Positions 1 to 8,570 of a stretch of 64,000 nucleotides of DNA are shown here, piece by piece. This DNA comes from Yonghaparkia sp. Root332. GTDB taxonomy: Bacteria > Actinomycetota > Actinomycetes > Actinomycetales > Microbacteriaceae. Within the stretch, counting starts at the first letter, position 1. Each line of letters opens with the position of its first letter. The notes under the pieces were generated by a model that was given only the letters and a program-made list of their open reading frames with translations, was not told the origin of the DNA and did no database searches. A program made the translations under genes and the position numbers. The stretch covers positions 1,286,231 through 1,350,230 of the forward strand of contig NZ_LMCX01000001.1 in the NCBI RefSeq assembly GCF_001425665.1. The letters are read 5' to 3'.

Positions 1-1
1 C

Positions 2-1861
2 GCCGACCTCGTGAGCGCGCTCGCGGTCGTCGACGACCCCGCCGCGGGAACCGAGCTCGTGCGCCTGCTCGCCGGGCCGCGCTGGCGGATCGGACTCGCC
101 GACCTCGAGGCGCTGCGCGGCATCGCCTCCTGGCTGCGCGAGCGCGACCTCGCCCAGCGCGCCTTCCCGCCCGAGGTCATCGAGCGGATGCGCGCCTCGG
201 TCGCCGCCACCGACGGCGTCTCGCTCGTCGACGCCCTCGACTTCGTCGCCACGGCCCCCGACGGCCACGGACAGCTCGCCCGCCTGAGCGAGACAGGACG
301 GGAGCGACTGCGCGAGGCGGGCCGGCTCTTCGCCCGCCTGCGCGCGCGGACGGCCCTCGACCTCCCCGACCTCGTCGCGGCCGTCGAGCACGAGCTGCAG
401 CTCGACATCGAGGTCATCGCCAACCCAGCGCGGGTGCTCCGCGACGCGCCGCGCGACGCGTTCCTCGACGCCCTCGACGGGTATCTCGCGCTCGCCGACC
501 ACGCGACGCTCGGCGGGTTCCTCTCCTGGCTGCGCGAGGCGGAGTGGCGCGACAACCTCTCGCCGCGCAGCGAGGACCCGGAGCCCGGCACGGTGCAGGT
601 GCTCACCATCCACGGCGCCAAAGGACTCGAGTGGGACCACGTGGTCGTCCCCCGATTCGTCGCCGACGAGCTGCCGTCCAAGCCGCGCGACGGCACCACC
701 GGCTGGCTCAGCCTCGGCGTCCTCCCCTACGAGCTGCGCGGCGACGCCGCGGAGCTGCCCGTCTTCGCCTGGCGCGGGGCGGAGACGCGGAAGGAGCTGC
801 TCGAGCGCCGCGACGCCTACTCCGCCGAGGTCGGCGCGCACCTCGAGCGCGAGGAGCGCCGGCTCGCCTACGTCGCCGTCACGCGAGCCCGCCACCGGCT
901 CCTGCTGACGGGATCGTTCTGGGCGGGGCAGTCGAATCCGCGGCCGGTGAGCCCCTTCCTCGTGCCGCTCGTCGAGCGGGGCATCCTGCCCGGGGTGCCG
1001 GAGGCGAGCGCCCACCAGGAGAACCCGCTCGTGCTCGACGACGATGACGCGCCCTGGTGGCCCGGCGATCCGCTCGGCGCCCGCCGCCCCGTGCTCGAGC
1101 GCGCCGCTGCGCGCGTGCGGGCGGCGAGCCCCGACGCCGCGAGCGCCTGGCACGACGACGTCGAGCTGCTCCTCGCCGAGCGGGCCGAGCGGCTCGCCGG
1201 CGCCCGCCGCGCGCCCGTTCCCCTCCGCGTGGCCGCCTCCACCCTGAAGGACTTCGTCACCGACCCCGAGGGCATCGCCGAGCGTCTGCGGCGCCCGATG
1301 CCGCAGCGCCCGTACCGCGCGACGCGACTCGGCACCGTCTTCCACCGCTGGGTCGAGCAGCGCTACGGCCTCGCGACGATGGAGGACGCCGTCGACGGGA
1401 TCGTGCTCGACCCCGACGCCGTCGACGAGCTCGGAGGCGAGGAGGTCGAGCGCGAGCGGCTCGCCGAGCTCCAGGCGACCTTCGCTCGATCGTCGTGGGC
1501 GACTCGCCGACCTCTCGATGTCGAGCGCGAGCTGCACGTGCCGCTCGAGGGGCGCATCCTCGTCTGCAAGATCGACGCCGTCTACGCGCTCCCGCCCGGC
1601 CCCGACGGCGAGGAGCGGGTGGAGGTCGTCGACTGGAAGACCGGCCGCGCCCCGCGGGATGCCGACGACCGCGCGGCGAAGGAGCTCCAGCTCGCCGTCT
1701 ACCGGCTCGCCTACGCGCGCTGGCGCGGACTGCCGCTGGCGAGCGTCGATGCGGCCTTCTACTTCGTCGCCGACGACAAGGTGGTCCGGCCGGAGCGGCT
1801 GCCCGACGAGGCCGAGCTGCGCGCGCTCTGGCGCGCGGCGATCGACGCGGAGGCGGGCTAG
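2..1861 (+). CDS. ATP-dependent helicase-nuclease, AdnA/UvrD-RecB type (3' part)
   Basis: Only the C-terminal part (about 619 residues) is present; the frame is open to the left edge, so a GTG at base 11 is internal. Helicase motifs of superfamily 1 are visible: TIHGAKGLEWDHVV (bases about 604-645) and YVAVTRARHRLLLTG (about 868-912). The C-terminus is a RecB-family PD-(D/E)XK nuclease: KIDAVY, VVDWKTG and QLAVYRLAYA (about 1570-1720). This fusion is typical of AdnA/AdnB, the actinobacterial double-strand-break end-resection machine. An upstream partner cannot be seen. The stop overlaps the convergent reductase stop by 4 bases. The AdnA name is by architecture only. Confidence 0.85.
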   Translation, partial: ADLVSALAVVDDPAAGTELVRLLAGPRWRIGLADLEALRGIASWLRERDLAQRAFPPEVIERMRASVAATDGVSLVDALDFVATAPDGHGQLARLSETGRERLREAGRLFARLRARTALDLPDLVAAVEHELQLDIEVIANPARVLRDAPRDAFLDALDGYLALADHATLGGFLSWLREAEWRDNLSPRSEDPEPGTVQVLTIHGAKGLEWDHVVVPRFVADELPSKPRDGTTGWLSLGVLPYELRGDAAELPVFAWRGAETRKELLERRDAYSAEVGAHLEREERRLAYVAVTRARHRLLLTGSFWAGQSNPRPVSPFLVPLVERGILPGVPEASAHQENPLVLDDDDAPWWPGDPLGARRPVLERAAARVRAASPDAASAWHDDVELLLAERAERLAGARRAPVPLRVAASTLKDFVTDPEGIAERLRRPMPQRPYRATRLGTVFHRWVEQRYGLATMEDAVDGIVLDPDAVDELGGEEVERERLAELQATFARSSWATRRPLDVERELHVPLEGRILVCKIDAVYALPPGPDGEERVEVVDWKTGRAPRDADDRAAKELQLAVYRLAYARWRGLPLASVDAAFYFVADDKVVRPERLPDEAELRALWRAAIDAEAG

Positions 1862-3081
1862 ACCGCGGCGGTCGGCACCGTGAAGCGCGAGCGGTAGCTC
1901 TGCACGAGCGAGCGCATCCCGATGCCGCACACGCCCACGAGCGCGTCGCCGCGGTGGTACTCGACCACGCACTCGTCGTCGAGCGAGCCGGCGACGAGCT
2001 CGCGCCGGTCGGCGAGGTACGTCATGCCGAAGGCGAGCAGGTGCATGTCGTACTGGTCGCTCCAGAACGACGGGAGCGGCGCGAAGCCCGCGGCGGCGAG
2101 CGGCTCGCAGTCCGCGCCGGCGAGGTGCGCGGCGATGAGCTGCCCCGCGCGCTTGCCCGTCTCGGTCGGCAGGTTCCAGTGCTCGACGCGCCTCGCGACG
2201 TCGTCGAAGAGCGGGTTCGGGTAGCGGGCCACATCGCCCACCGCGAAGACGTCCGAGCGCACGACGCCGTCGTCGCCGACGGCCCGAAGGCCCCCGTCGA
2301 CGAGAACGCCGTCGCTCACGTCGAGCCCCGAGCCGTCGAGCCACTCGGTGTTCGGGTCGCTGCCGACCGCGACGACGAGCACGTCGCACTCGAGCATGAC
2401 CCCGCTCGTGAGGATCACGCGCTCGACGCCCGGATCGCCGACGAGCCCGAACAGCCCGTCACGGGTGAAGAACCGCACGCCGTGCGCCTCGTGCCGTCGT
2501 CGCACCTCGCCCCCGAGCTCGGGGCCGAGCGCCCGCTCGAGCGGCACCGCGCTCTGCGTGACGACCGACACCGCGCATCCGTTCTTGGCCGCCGTCGCCG
2601 CGATCTCGCAGCCGACAAACCCCGAGCCGAGGATCACGACGTTCGCCCCCGACCGCAGCGCCGACCGCAGGCCGACGGCGTCGTCGAGGGTCCGCAGAAC
2701 GTGGATGCCCGTGAGCCCGTGATCAGGGATGGGCAGCGGCTTGGGGCGCAGCCCGGTCGCGATCACGAGCGCGCGGTACGGATGCTCGTCCCCAGCCTCG
2801 TCGGTCACCACGCGCCGCTCGGCGTCGAGCGATGCGGCCGCTCGACCGAGCGTCCACGTGACGTCCTGCTCGAGCGCCGAGCGGATCGGGAAGGCCACCT
2901 CGTCGTGCCCGTGCCCCTCGGTCTGCAGGAGCTCCTTCGACAGCGGCGGCCGGTTGTACGGCGCGTGCGCCTCGGCCCCGAGGAACTCGATGGGGCCCGC
3001 GTAGCCCGCGCGCCGGGCGCTCTCCGCCGTGCGGAGGCCCGCCATCGCGGCTCCGACGATGAGGAGCGGGGCATCCGTCAT
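1858..3081 (-). CDS. FAD-dependent ferredoxin reductase for a P450 system
   Basis: 407 residues with two Rossmann folds: an FAD site near the start (LLIVGAAMAGLRTAES, a variant of GxGxxG), an NAD site VVILGSGFVGCEIA in the middle, and the late FAD motif VFAVGDVARYPNP. This is the rhodocoxin/putidaredoxin reductase family, which passes electrons from NAD(P)H to a small ferredoxin. It lies 6 bases after the ferredoxin gene and is the last gene of the run ALDH-dioxygenase-FAH-ferredoxin-reductase. The likely electron acceptor is that ferredoxin, and through it the P450 at 7329. Family assignment is firm; the P450 partnership is inferred from location. Confidence 0.9.
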   Translation of the reverse strand: MTDAPLLIVGAAMAGLRTAESARRAGYAGPIEFLGAEAHAPYNRPPLSKELLQTEGHGHDEVAFPIRSALEQDVTWTLGRAAASLDAERRVVTDEAGDEHPYRALVIATGLRPKPLPIPDHGLTGIHVLRTLDDAVGLRSALRSGANVVILGSGFVGCEIAATAAKNGCAVSVVTQSAVPLERALGPELGGEVRRRHEAHGVRFFTRDGLFGLVGDPGVERVILTSGVMLECDVLVVAVGSDPNTEWLDGSGLDVSDGVLVDGGLRAVGDDGVVRSDVFAVGDVARYPNPLFDDVARRVEHWNLPTETGKRAGQLIAAHLAGADCEPLAAAGFAPLPSFWSDQYDMHLLAFGMTYLADRRELVAGSLDDECVVEYHRGDALVGVCGIGMRSLVQSYRSRFTVPTAAV

Positions 3082-3087
3082 CAGGAA

Positions 3088-3282
3088 TCAGGCCCGCGTG
3101 ATCGTGATCGCCTGCATCGGGCACACGTCGGCGGCGGCCTCGAGGTCGGCGAGCATCTCGTCAGGCGCCTCGGCGACGTACTCGAGCTTGTCGTCGGCGT
3201 TCAGCTGGAACACCTCGGGCGCCTCGAACACGCACTGGCCGTAGTGCTGGCACTTGTTCATGTCGACATCGATCTTGATCAT
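3088..3282 (-). CDS. [3Fe-4S] ferredoxin of a P450 electron chain
   Basis: 64 residues. Cluster ligands are C11, C17 and C54 followed by P55; the position that would carry the fourth cysteine of a 4Fe cluster is Y14, so a [3Fe-4S] cluster is expected, as in ferredoxins paired with actinobacterial P450s. The ATG overlaps the TGA of the preceding FAH gene (ATGA), which indicates translational coupling, and the reductase follows directly. Role: one-electron carrier between the reductase at 1858-3081 and most probably the P450 at 7329-8570. Confidence 0.92.
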   Translation of the reverse strand: MIKIDVDMNKCQHYGQCVFEAPEVFQLNADDKLEYVAEAPDEMLADLEAAADVCPMQAITITRA

Positions 3283-4205
3283 GCGTCTTCTTCCTCCTGG
3301 ACGGTGGACGGGTAGAGGTCTTTCGAGGGGGTGCGGATGCCGCGGAACTCCCAGTCGCCGCCGAGCGCGGTCGAGACGACCTCCTCGCTCTCGGTCGGCT
3401 GCGCGCCGACGTCGGTGCGGATCGGCGTGGGGCCCTCGACGATGCGGTTGCGCAGTCGGCCGAGGCCTTCGACCTCGACCTCGACGACGTCGCCGGGGAC
3501 GACCGGGCGCGAGTTCGCGGGCGTTCCGGTGAAGATCATGTCACCGGGCTCGAGGGTGATCGTTCGCGCGAGGTCGGCGACGAGGTAGTGCATGTCCCAC
3601 TCCATGTTGTCGGTCGAGTCCTCCTGCTTGAGCTCGCCGTTCACGTAGGTGCGGATCATCTTCCCGCGGAAGTCCCAGCCCTCCACGAGCCCGGGGCCGA
3701 CGGGCCCGAGCGTGTCGGAGCCCTTCACGCGCAGCATCGAGCCGGCGTCGGTGTCGCGGAAGTCGTGCAGCCCGTAGTCGTTGCCCACCGAGTAGCCGGC
3801 GATGTAGTCGCCCGCCTCGGCCGGTGACACGTTGCGGCACGTGCGCCCGATGATGATGACGATCTCGCCCTCGTAGTTGAGCCACTTGCAGCCGACCGGG
3901 CGCACGATGTCGCCGTCGTGGCTGTTGAGGGCCGTGATCGGCTTGTGGAAGTACGTCGGCGCGGCCGGGAGCCTCGTCATGAACTCCTCGGTGCGGCTGG
4001 CGTAGTTCAGGTGCACCGCGAGAATCTTGGTGGGGATGCTCGGCGCGAGATGCACGGCCTCCGCGATCGCGACCCGGCGCCCGTCGGGGGCGACGAGCTC
4101 CTCGCCCTCGCGGCGCACCCGCACGGGCGCCCCGCCGAGCAGGATGCGGCGGTACTCGGTCGTGGCTGTCGTGCCGGCGGCGGCGGCGGTCGTCGTCTCG
4201 CTCAC
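3279..4205 (-). CDS. Fumarylacetoacetate hydrolase family protein (HpaG-like isomerase/decarboxylase)
   Basis: 308 residues starting at GTG 4205, 2 bases after the stop of the upstream dioxygenase; a longer frame exists but would run back through that gene. The FAH fold is shown by the metal ligands E112, E114 and D143 in YEGEIVIIIG and GYSVGNDYG, followed by RVKGSDTLGPVGP. In homoprotocatechuate meta-cleavage this family supplies the 5-oxopent-3-ene-tricarboxylate decarboxylase and 2-hydroxyheptadienedioate isomerase (HpaG). The position between dioxygenase and redox genes and the adjacent HpaE-like dehydrogenase support that role, but FAH proteins are broad in substrate and the exact step is inferred. 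Confidence 0.85.
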   Translation of the reverse strand: MSETTTAAAAGTTATTEYRRILLGGAPVRVRREGEELVAPDGRRVAIAEAVHLAPSIPTKILAVHLNYASRTEEFMTRLPAAPTYFHKPITALNSHDGDIVRPVGCKWLNYEGEIVIIIGRTCRNVSPAEAGDYIAGYSVGNDYGLHDFRDTDAGSMLRVKGSDTLGPVGPGLVEGWDFRGKMIRTYVNGELKQEDSTDNMEWDMHYLVADLARTITLEPGDMIFTGTPANSRPVVPGDVVEVEVEGLGRLRNRIVEGPTPIRTDVGAQPTESEEVVSTALGGDWEFRGIRTPSKDLYPSTVQEEEDA

Positions 4206-4207
4206 GC

Positions 4208-5119
4208 TCAGCGCTCCCGCGAGAGGACGAGGTCGCGCGGCTGCGGGAACCCTCCCTCGGGCTCGGCGAAGTACACGTGCACCTGGCCCGTGCCGATCGA
4301 GTTCTCGTACTCCGAGTACAGGACGCCCGGCGCGGTGTTGGCGCCCTCGCCGGTCGCGCCGGCCATCGTCAGCCAGTGGCTGAAGTTGGCCTCCGGCTTG
4401 TACCTCTTGAACTCGTCCATCGTGTCGAGGATGCGCGCGTGGTCGCCGGCCTTCATCCACTCGATGCGCTCGAGGTCGGCCTCGCGGGCCTCCGGGCTGT
4501 AGATGTGCGAGGGGTCGCTCGACTCGTGCGCCCGCAGGTCGCGCAGCTTGTAGAAGGTGTGCGAGAGCGCCCCGGAGGCGAGCAGCAGCACCTTGCGGTC
4601 GCTGTCGCGGATGGCCTCGCCGAGGGCGCGGCCGGCGCGGAGGAAGTCCTCCGTCTCCGCCGTCTGGCAGACCGACATGCTGACCCAGCGCTTGTCGAGC
4701 CCGCGGCCGAGGTAGTGCCAGAGGTTGACGGTCGCGTAGAAGATCGGCAGGTGCGGGTCGCTGATGGGCGTGATCCAGGTGCCGTTCTTCTCGTCGTACT
4801 CGGCGGTGAGGTTCGCGAGCTCGGGGTCGCCCTTGAACGCGTAGGGGATCTGCGACATGCCGCGCGGCAGCTCCTCGCTCGTGAAGAGCCCGCTGCGCTC
4901 GGCCTGGGCGGTGATGACGAACTCGACGGTCGTCGCCCAGTGCGAGTCGAGCACGACGACCGTGTCGTAGTCGAGGGTCTCCATGACCTCCTCGCGCAGC
5001 CGCTTGAGGCCGGGAACGAGCGAGATCTCCTTCCCCTCGTTGAGGTCGTACCGGACATCCTGCGGGAGCATGATGGTGGGCACGTGAGCCAGGATGGCGG
5101 CTCCGACGACTCTTCCCAT
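4208..5119 (-). CDS. Extradiol ring-cleavage dioxygenase, LigB/HpaD type
   Basis: 303 residues. It resembles 3,4-dihydroxyphenylacetate 2,3-dioxygenase of the class III (LigB) family: N-terminal AHVPTIMLPQ with H12, DSHWATTVEF with H60 (probable Fe(II) ligands), SGALSHTFYKL, and a C-terminal GTGQVHVYF also seen in E. coli HpcB. It would open a catechol ring next to the diol (meta-cleavage) using O2. ATG 5119 lies 2 bases after the ALDH stop. Homoprotocatechuate is the best guess as substrate because of the flanking HpaE- and HpaG-like genes; another substituted catechol is possible. Confidence 0.87.
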   Translation of the reverse strand: MGRVVGAAILAHVPTIMLPQDVRYDLNEGKEISLVPGLKRLREEVMETLDYDTVVVLDSHWATTVEFVITAQAERSGLFTSEELPRGMSQIPYAFKGDPELANLTAEYDEKNGTWITPISDPHLPIFYATVNLWHYLGRGLDKRWVSMSVCQTAETEDFLRAGRALGEAIRDSDRKVLLLASGALSHTFYKLRDLRAHESSDPSHIYSPEAREADLERIEWMKAGDHARILDTMDEFKRYKPEANFSHWLTMAGATGEGANTAPGVLYSEYENSIGTGQVHVYFAEPEGGFPQPRDLVLSRER

Positions 5120-5121
5120 GA

Positions 5122-6585
5122 CTATTCCTTCCAACCGGTCGGTGCGTAGACGGTGTTCTTGACGTCGGCGTAGAAGTCGAAGGACCACGTGCCCCCCTCG
5201 CGGCCGATGCCCGACTTCTTGGACCCGCCGAAGGGCGCGGCGAGGTCGCGCACGAAGAAGCAGTTGACCCAGATCGTGCCGGCGACGAGGTTCTTGGTGA
5301 GGCGCTCGGCGCGCGCGCGGTCGCCGCAGACGACGACAGCGGCGAGGCCGAACTCGGTGCCGTTGGCGAGCTCGACGGCCTCCTCGTCGGTCGAGAAGGT
5401 CTGCATCGCGAGCACGGGCCCGAAGACCTCGGCGGTGAGGATCTCGCTGTCGGGCGCGGCGTCGACGACGAGCGTGGGGCGGTAGTAGAGCCCGCCGAGC
5501 TCCTCGTTCGGCCCGCCGCCGAACGCGATGCGGGCGCCGCTCTCGCGAGCGCGTTGCACGAAGCCGTCGACGCGGTCGAGGTGCACGCGGTGGATCTGCG
5601 GCCCGATCTGGGTCTCCTCCTCGCGCGGGTCGCCCTGGCGCAGGGCGGCGGCGCGCGCGGCGAAGGCCTCGGCGAAGCGCTCGGCGACGGCCTCGTGCAC
5701 GAGCAGGCGAGTGCCCGAGAGGCACACCTGGCCGGCGTTGTCGTACTGCTCGACGGCGAGACCGACGGCGAGGTCGAGGTCGGCGTCGTCGGCGACGATG
5801 AGCGGGCTCTTGCCGCCGAGCTCGAAGCTCACGGGCGTGAGGTTGTCGGCCGCCGCGCGCGCGATCGCCTTCGCCGTCGGCACCGAGCCGGTGAACGAGA
5901 TGCGCGCGATGCCGGGGTGGGCGACGAGCGCGGCCCCCGCCTCTGCGCCGAACCCCTGCACGACGTTGAACACACCGGCCGGGATGCCCGCCTCGTTCGC
6001 GAGGTCGGCGAACACGCTCGCAGTGAGCGGCGTCCACTCCGCGGGCTTCAGCACCACGGTGTCGCCGGCCGCGAGCGCCGGGCCGATCTTCCAGGTCGCG
6101 AGCATGAGGGGCGCGTTCCACGGCGTGATGAGCGCGGCGACGCCCGAGGGATCCCACGAGACGTTGTTGTCGTGCCCGCGGGTCTGCCACACCTCGTGGT
6201 GCAGGCGGTTCATCGCCCAGTCGGCGAAGAAGCGGATGTTCATGGCGACGCGCGGCATGACGCCGCGGAGGTGGCTGCGCAGCAGCGAGCCGTTGTCGAG
6301 GGTCTCGAGGTTCGCGAGCGGCTCGAGGTTCGCCTCCACGAGGTCGGCGAGGCGATGGAGCAGCTCGCCACGGCCCTCGGGCCCGAGGTCGCGCCAGGCG
6401 GGGAAGGCCGCGCGAGCGGCCTGGACCGCCGCATCCACCTCAGCGGCACCGCCGCGGGAGACGTGCGCGAGGATCGAGCCGTCGATGGGCGAGATGCTGT
6501 CGAAGGTCTCGGCCGATGCGAGGCGCTCGCCGCCGATCGCGTGTCGGGTGTCGACCGTCAGGCCCGCGAGTTGCACCTGGTGCAC
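5122..6585 (-). CDS. Aldehyde dehydrogenase, HpaE-like (hydroxymuconate semialdehyde dehydrogenase)
   Basis: 487 residues, full ALDH length. Catalytic residues are in place: N157 in TPWNAPL, general base E255 in FELGGKSP and nucleophile C288 in NAGQVCLSG. It is the first gene of the minus-strand run and lies just downstream of the MarR gene. The closest functional match by context is 5-carboxymethyl-2-hydroxymuconate semialdehyde dehydrogenase, which oxidises the ring-cleavage product with NAD+. A palindrome at 6611-6628, 25 bases before the ATG, is a likely operator. The ALDH call is certain, the substrate inferred. Confidence 0.9.
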   Translation of the reverse strand: MHQVQLAGLTVDTRHAIGGERLASAETFDSISPIDGSILAHVSRGGAAEVDAAVQAARAAFPAWRDLGPEGRGELLHRLADLVEANLEPLANLETLDNGSLLRSHLRGVMPRVAMNIRFFADWAMNRLHHEVWQTRGHDNNVSWDPSGVAALITPWNAPLMLATWKIGPALAAGDTVVLKPAEWTPLTASVFADLANEAGIPAGVFNVVQGFGAEAGAALVAHPGIARISFTGSVPTAKAIARAAADNLTPVSFELGGKSPLIVADDADLDLAVGLAVEQYDNAGQVCLSGTRLLVHEAVAERFAEAFAARAAALRQGDPREEETQIGPQIHRVHLDRVDGFVQRARESGARIAFGGGPNEELGGLYYRPTLVVDAAPDSEILTAEVFGPVLAMQTFSTDEEAVELANGTEFGLAAVVVCGDRARAERLTKNLVAGTIWVNCFFVRDLAAPFGGSKKSGIGREGGTWSFDFYADVKNTVYAPTGWKE

Positions 6586-6610
6586 GTGGCTGCTCCCTTG
6601 CAGTGGCGAT

Positions 6611-6628
6611 TCATTCGGATGCGAATGA
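6611..6628. promoter_or_regulatory. Probable MarR operator, copy 1 (ALDH promoter)
   Basis: TCATTCGGATGCGAATGA: perfect 7-bp arms around a 4-base centre, between marR and the ALDH start. Related sequences lie at 7196-7213 and 7284-7301. Binding by the local MarR protein is inferred. Confidence 0.65.
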
Positions 6629-6668
6629 CTGCGACGATACTAACGGAATCGCCCTCCGCGCGACAGGC

Positions 6669-7166
6669 TCAGCGCTCCTTCTCGACGACGAGCGTCACCG
6701 CGCGCAGCAGCACGGCGAGCTCGACGCGCCGGTCGCCGGCCGCCCCCGCGATGGTCCGCTCGTGCTCGTTGAACTCGGGGAAGAGCGTCAGCATGAGCGC
6801 GCGGCCCGCCTCGGTCATCGACACGACCACGAGGCGGCCGTCCGTCGCACTGCGCTCGCGGGCGAGGAGGCCCTTGGCCTCGAGGGTCGTGAGCACGCCC
6901 GTGAGGGTGGCCTTCGAGAAGCCGCCCTCCTCGGCGATCTGGCGGGTCTCGATCGGCTCCCAGATCCAGGTCACCCAGAGCACGACGAAGGCCGTCCACG
7001 ACAGGCCGTGCGGGGCGAGCACGGTGCGCTCGAGGTAGTTGCGCGTCGCGTTGGCCGCGCGGAAGAGGTTCGACACGACGGCCATGGCCTCGAAGTCGAT
7101 GGGCAGGCCGCCGAGCTTCTGCGCGACCTGCTGCTCCGTCTCGGCGAGCGTGTGGGGGCTGGGCAT
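6669..7166 (-). CDS. MarR family transcriptional regulator of the aromatic island
   Basis: 165 residues from ATG 7166, chosen because a GGAGAGG ribosome site lies just upstream and because the longer frame would swallow the operator-like sequence at 7196. Winged-helix features: TRQIAEEGGFSKATLTGVL (recognition helix) and the wing ARERSATDGRLVVVSMTEAG. HpaR, a MarR protein, controls homoprotocatechuate catabolism in E. coli, so a comparable repressor role that senses an aromatic acid is likely. It precedes the ALDH operon on the same strand and is divergent from the P450. Confidence 0.9.
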   Translation of the reverse strand: MPSPHTLAETEQQVAQKLGGLPIDFEAMAVVSNLFRAANATRNYLERTVLAPHGLSWTAFVVLWVTWIWEPIETRQIAEEGGFSKATLTGVLTTLEAKGLLARERSATDGRLVVVSMTEAGRALMLTLFPEFNEHERTIAGAAGDRRVELAVLLRAVTLVVEKER

Positions 7167-7195
7167 CGATGGATCCTCTCCACGAGCATCCAACC

Positions 7196-7213
7196 TCATT
7201 CGGACGCGAAACG
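7196..7213. promoter_or_regulatory. Probable MarR operator, copy 2 (marR promoter)
   Basis: TCATTCGGACGCGAAACG, matching copy 1 at 14 of 18 positions, with the right arm less symmetric. It lies 30 bases upstream of the marR start, fitting autoregulation. Confidence 0.55.
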
Positions 7214-7283
7214 TGCTGAGAGACCGCGCCCGCGTCGCGATGGCGCGCCGGGGGAATCGGCACTCGACGCGGGGTGCCAAAGA

Positions 7284-7301
7284 TTGTTAGCATCCGAATA
7301 A
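7284..7301. promoter_or_regulatory. Probable MarR operator, copy 3 (P450 promoter)
   Basis: Read on the minus strand it is TTATTCGGATGCTAACAA, sharing the core ATTCGGATGC with copy 1. It ends 27 bases before the P450 start, where a repressor would block transcription. Confidence 0.55.
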
Positions 7302-7328
7302 TCAGCCTCCGACGAAAGCAGGCGCACC

Positions 7329-8570
7329 ATGTCGACGACGACAGCCCTCACCCTCGCCGACCTCGACCTGTTCGCCCACGGGGCGCCGTGGGAGGTCTTC
7401 GAGGGGCTCCGGCGCACTCCGGGCCTCCACTTCTCGACCGAGGAGGCCCCCAACAGCGGCTTCTGGTCGGTCACCCGATACCACGACATCGTGCGCGTGC
7501 TGCGCGACACCGAGACCTTCACCTCCACGCACTTCACGAACCTCGAGGAGGTCGACGCCGAGCAGGAGGAGATGCGGCGCTCCCTGCTCGAGACCGACGG
7601 CCTCCGGCACCGCGCCGTGCGACGGATGCTCCAGGGCGAGTTCACGCCGCAGGCGGTCGCGAAGTACGAGACCTTCCTTCGCGGCATCACCGCGAAGACG
7701 CTCGACGCCGCGCTCGCCAAGGGCGAGTTCGACTTCGTCGAGGAGGTCAGCGCCGACTTCCCGATCCGGGTCCTCGCGCGCATCCTCGACGTACCGGACA
7801 GCGACACCGGCAAGCTCATCGAGTGGGGCAACCGGATGGTCGGCAACACCGACCCCGAGCACGCCGACGTGCTCATCGGCTCGGCCGACAGCGAGGCGTA
7901 CCGGCACGTGCCCTTCCGCTCGCCCGCGGCGATCGAGGTCTACGAGTACGGCAAGCACCTCAAGGCCGAGCGTCTCGGGAAGGGCGGCACCGACCTCGTG
8001 TCGCTGCTCGCCAACGGCGTCCCGAGCGACGGCGTGCCGCTCAGCGAGCGCGACTTCAACACCAACTTCCTGCTGCTCGTCGTGGCCGGCAACGAGACGA
8101 CGCGCCACACGATCACGCACTCGATGAGCAACCTGCTGAACAACCCCGACCAGCTCGCGCTGCTCAAGAACGACCCCTCGCTCATCCCGTGGGCGATCGA
8201 GGAGTTCCTGCGCTTCGCCTCGCCCGTCTACCACTTCCGGCGCACGGCGACGAAGGACGTCGAGTTCGCGGGGACCGAGATCACGGAGGGCGAGAAGGTC
8301 GTCACGTGGTTCGCCTCCGGCAACCGCGACGACGCGATCTTCGAGGACCCGTACCGCTTCGACGTGACGAGGAACCCCAACGAGCACATGTCGTTCGGCC
8401 GCGGCGGCCCGCACATGTGCCTCGGCAACGCGCTCGCGCGCATCGAGCTGCGCATCATGTTCGAGGACCTCCTCACGCGCGACGTCGTCCTCGAGCGCAC
8501 GGGCGACATCGACTACCTGCGCAGCAACTTCGTGCACGGCATCAAGCGGATGCCCGTCCGCGTCGTCTGA
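7329..8570 (+). CDS. Cytochrome P450
   Basis: 413 residues, soluble bacterial class I type. Seen: I-helix oxygen-binding AGNETT (253-258), ExxR at E292-R295, and the haem loop FGRGGPHMCLG with cysteine ligand C364. Electrons should come from the ferredoxin and reductase encoded at 3282-1858. Substrate is not readable from the sequence. The company of a catechol meta-cleavage set suggests hydroxylation or O-demethylation of an aromatic acid or phenol to expose the catechol. Divergent from marR, with an operator-like sequence in its promoter. Confidence 0.95.
   Translation: MSTTTALTLADLDLFAHGAPWEVFEGLRRTPGLHFSTEEAPNSGFWSVTRYHDIVRVLRDTETFTSTHFTNLEEVDAEQEEMRRSLLETDGLRHRAVRRMLQGEFTPQAVAKYETFLRGITAKTLDAALAKGEFDFVEEVSADFPIRVLARILDVPDSDTGKLIEWGNRMVGNTDPEHADVLIGSADSEAYRHVPFRSPAAIEVYEYGKHLKAERLGKGGTDLVSLLANGVPSDGVPLSERDFNTNFLLLVVAGNETTRHTITHSMSNLLNNPDQLALLKNDPSLIPWAIEEFLRFASPVYHFRRTATKDVEFAGTEITEGEKVVTWFASGNRDDAIFEDPYRFDVTRNPNEHMSFGRGGPHMCLGNALARIELRIMFEDLLTRDVVLERTGDIDYLRSNFVHGIKRMPVRVV

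Noticed and set aside
11..1861. GTG at base 11 as the start of the helicase gene
   Set aside because: The reading frame continues to the left edge and the protein lacks the N-terminal ATPase half, so the gene begins outside the window.
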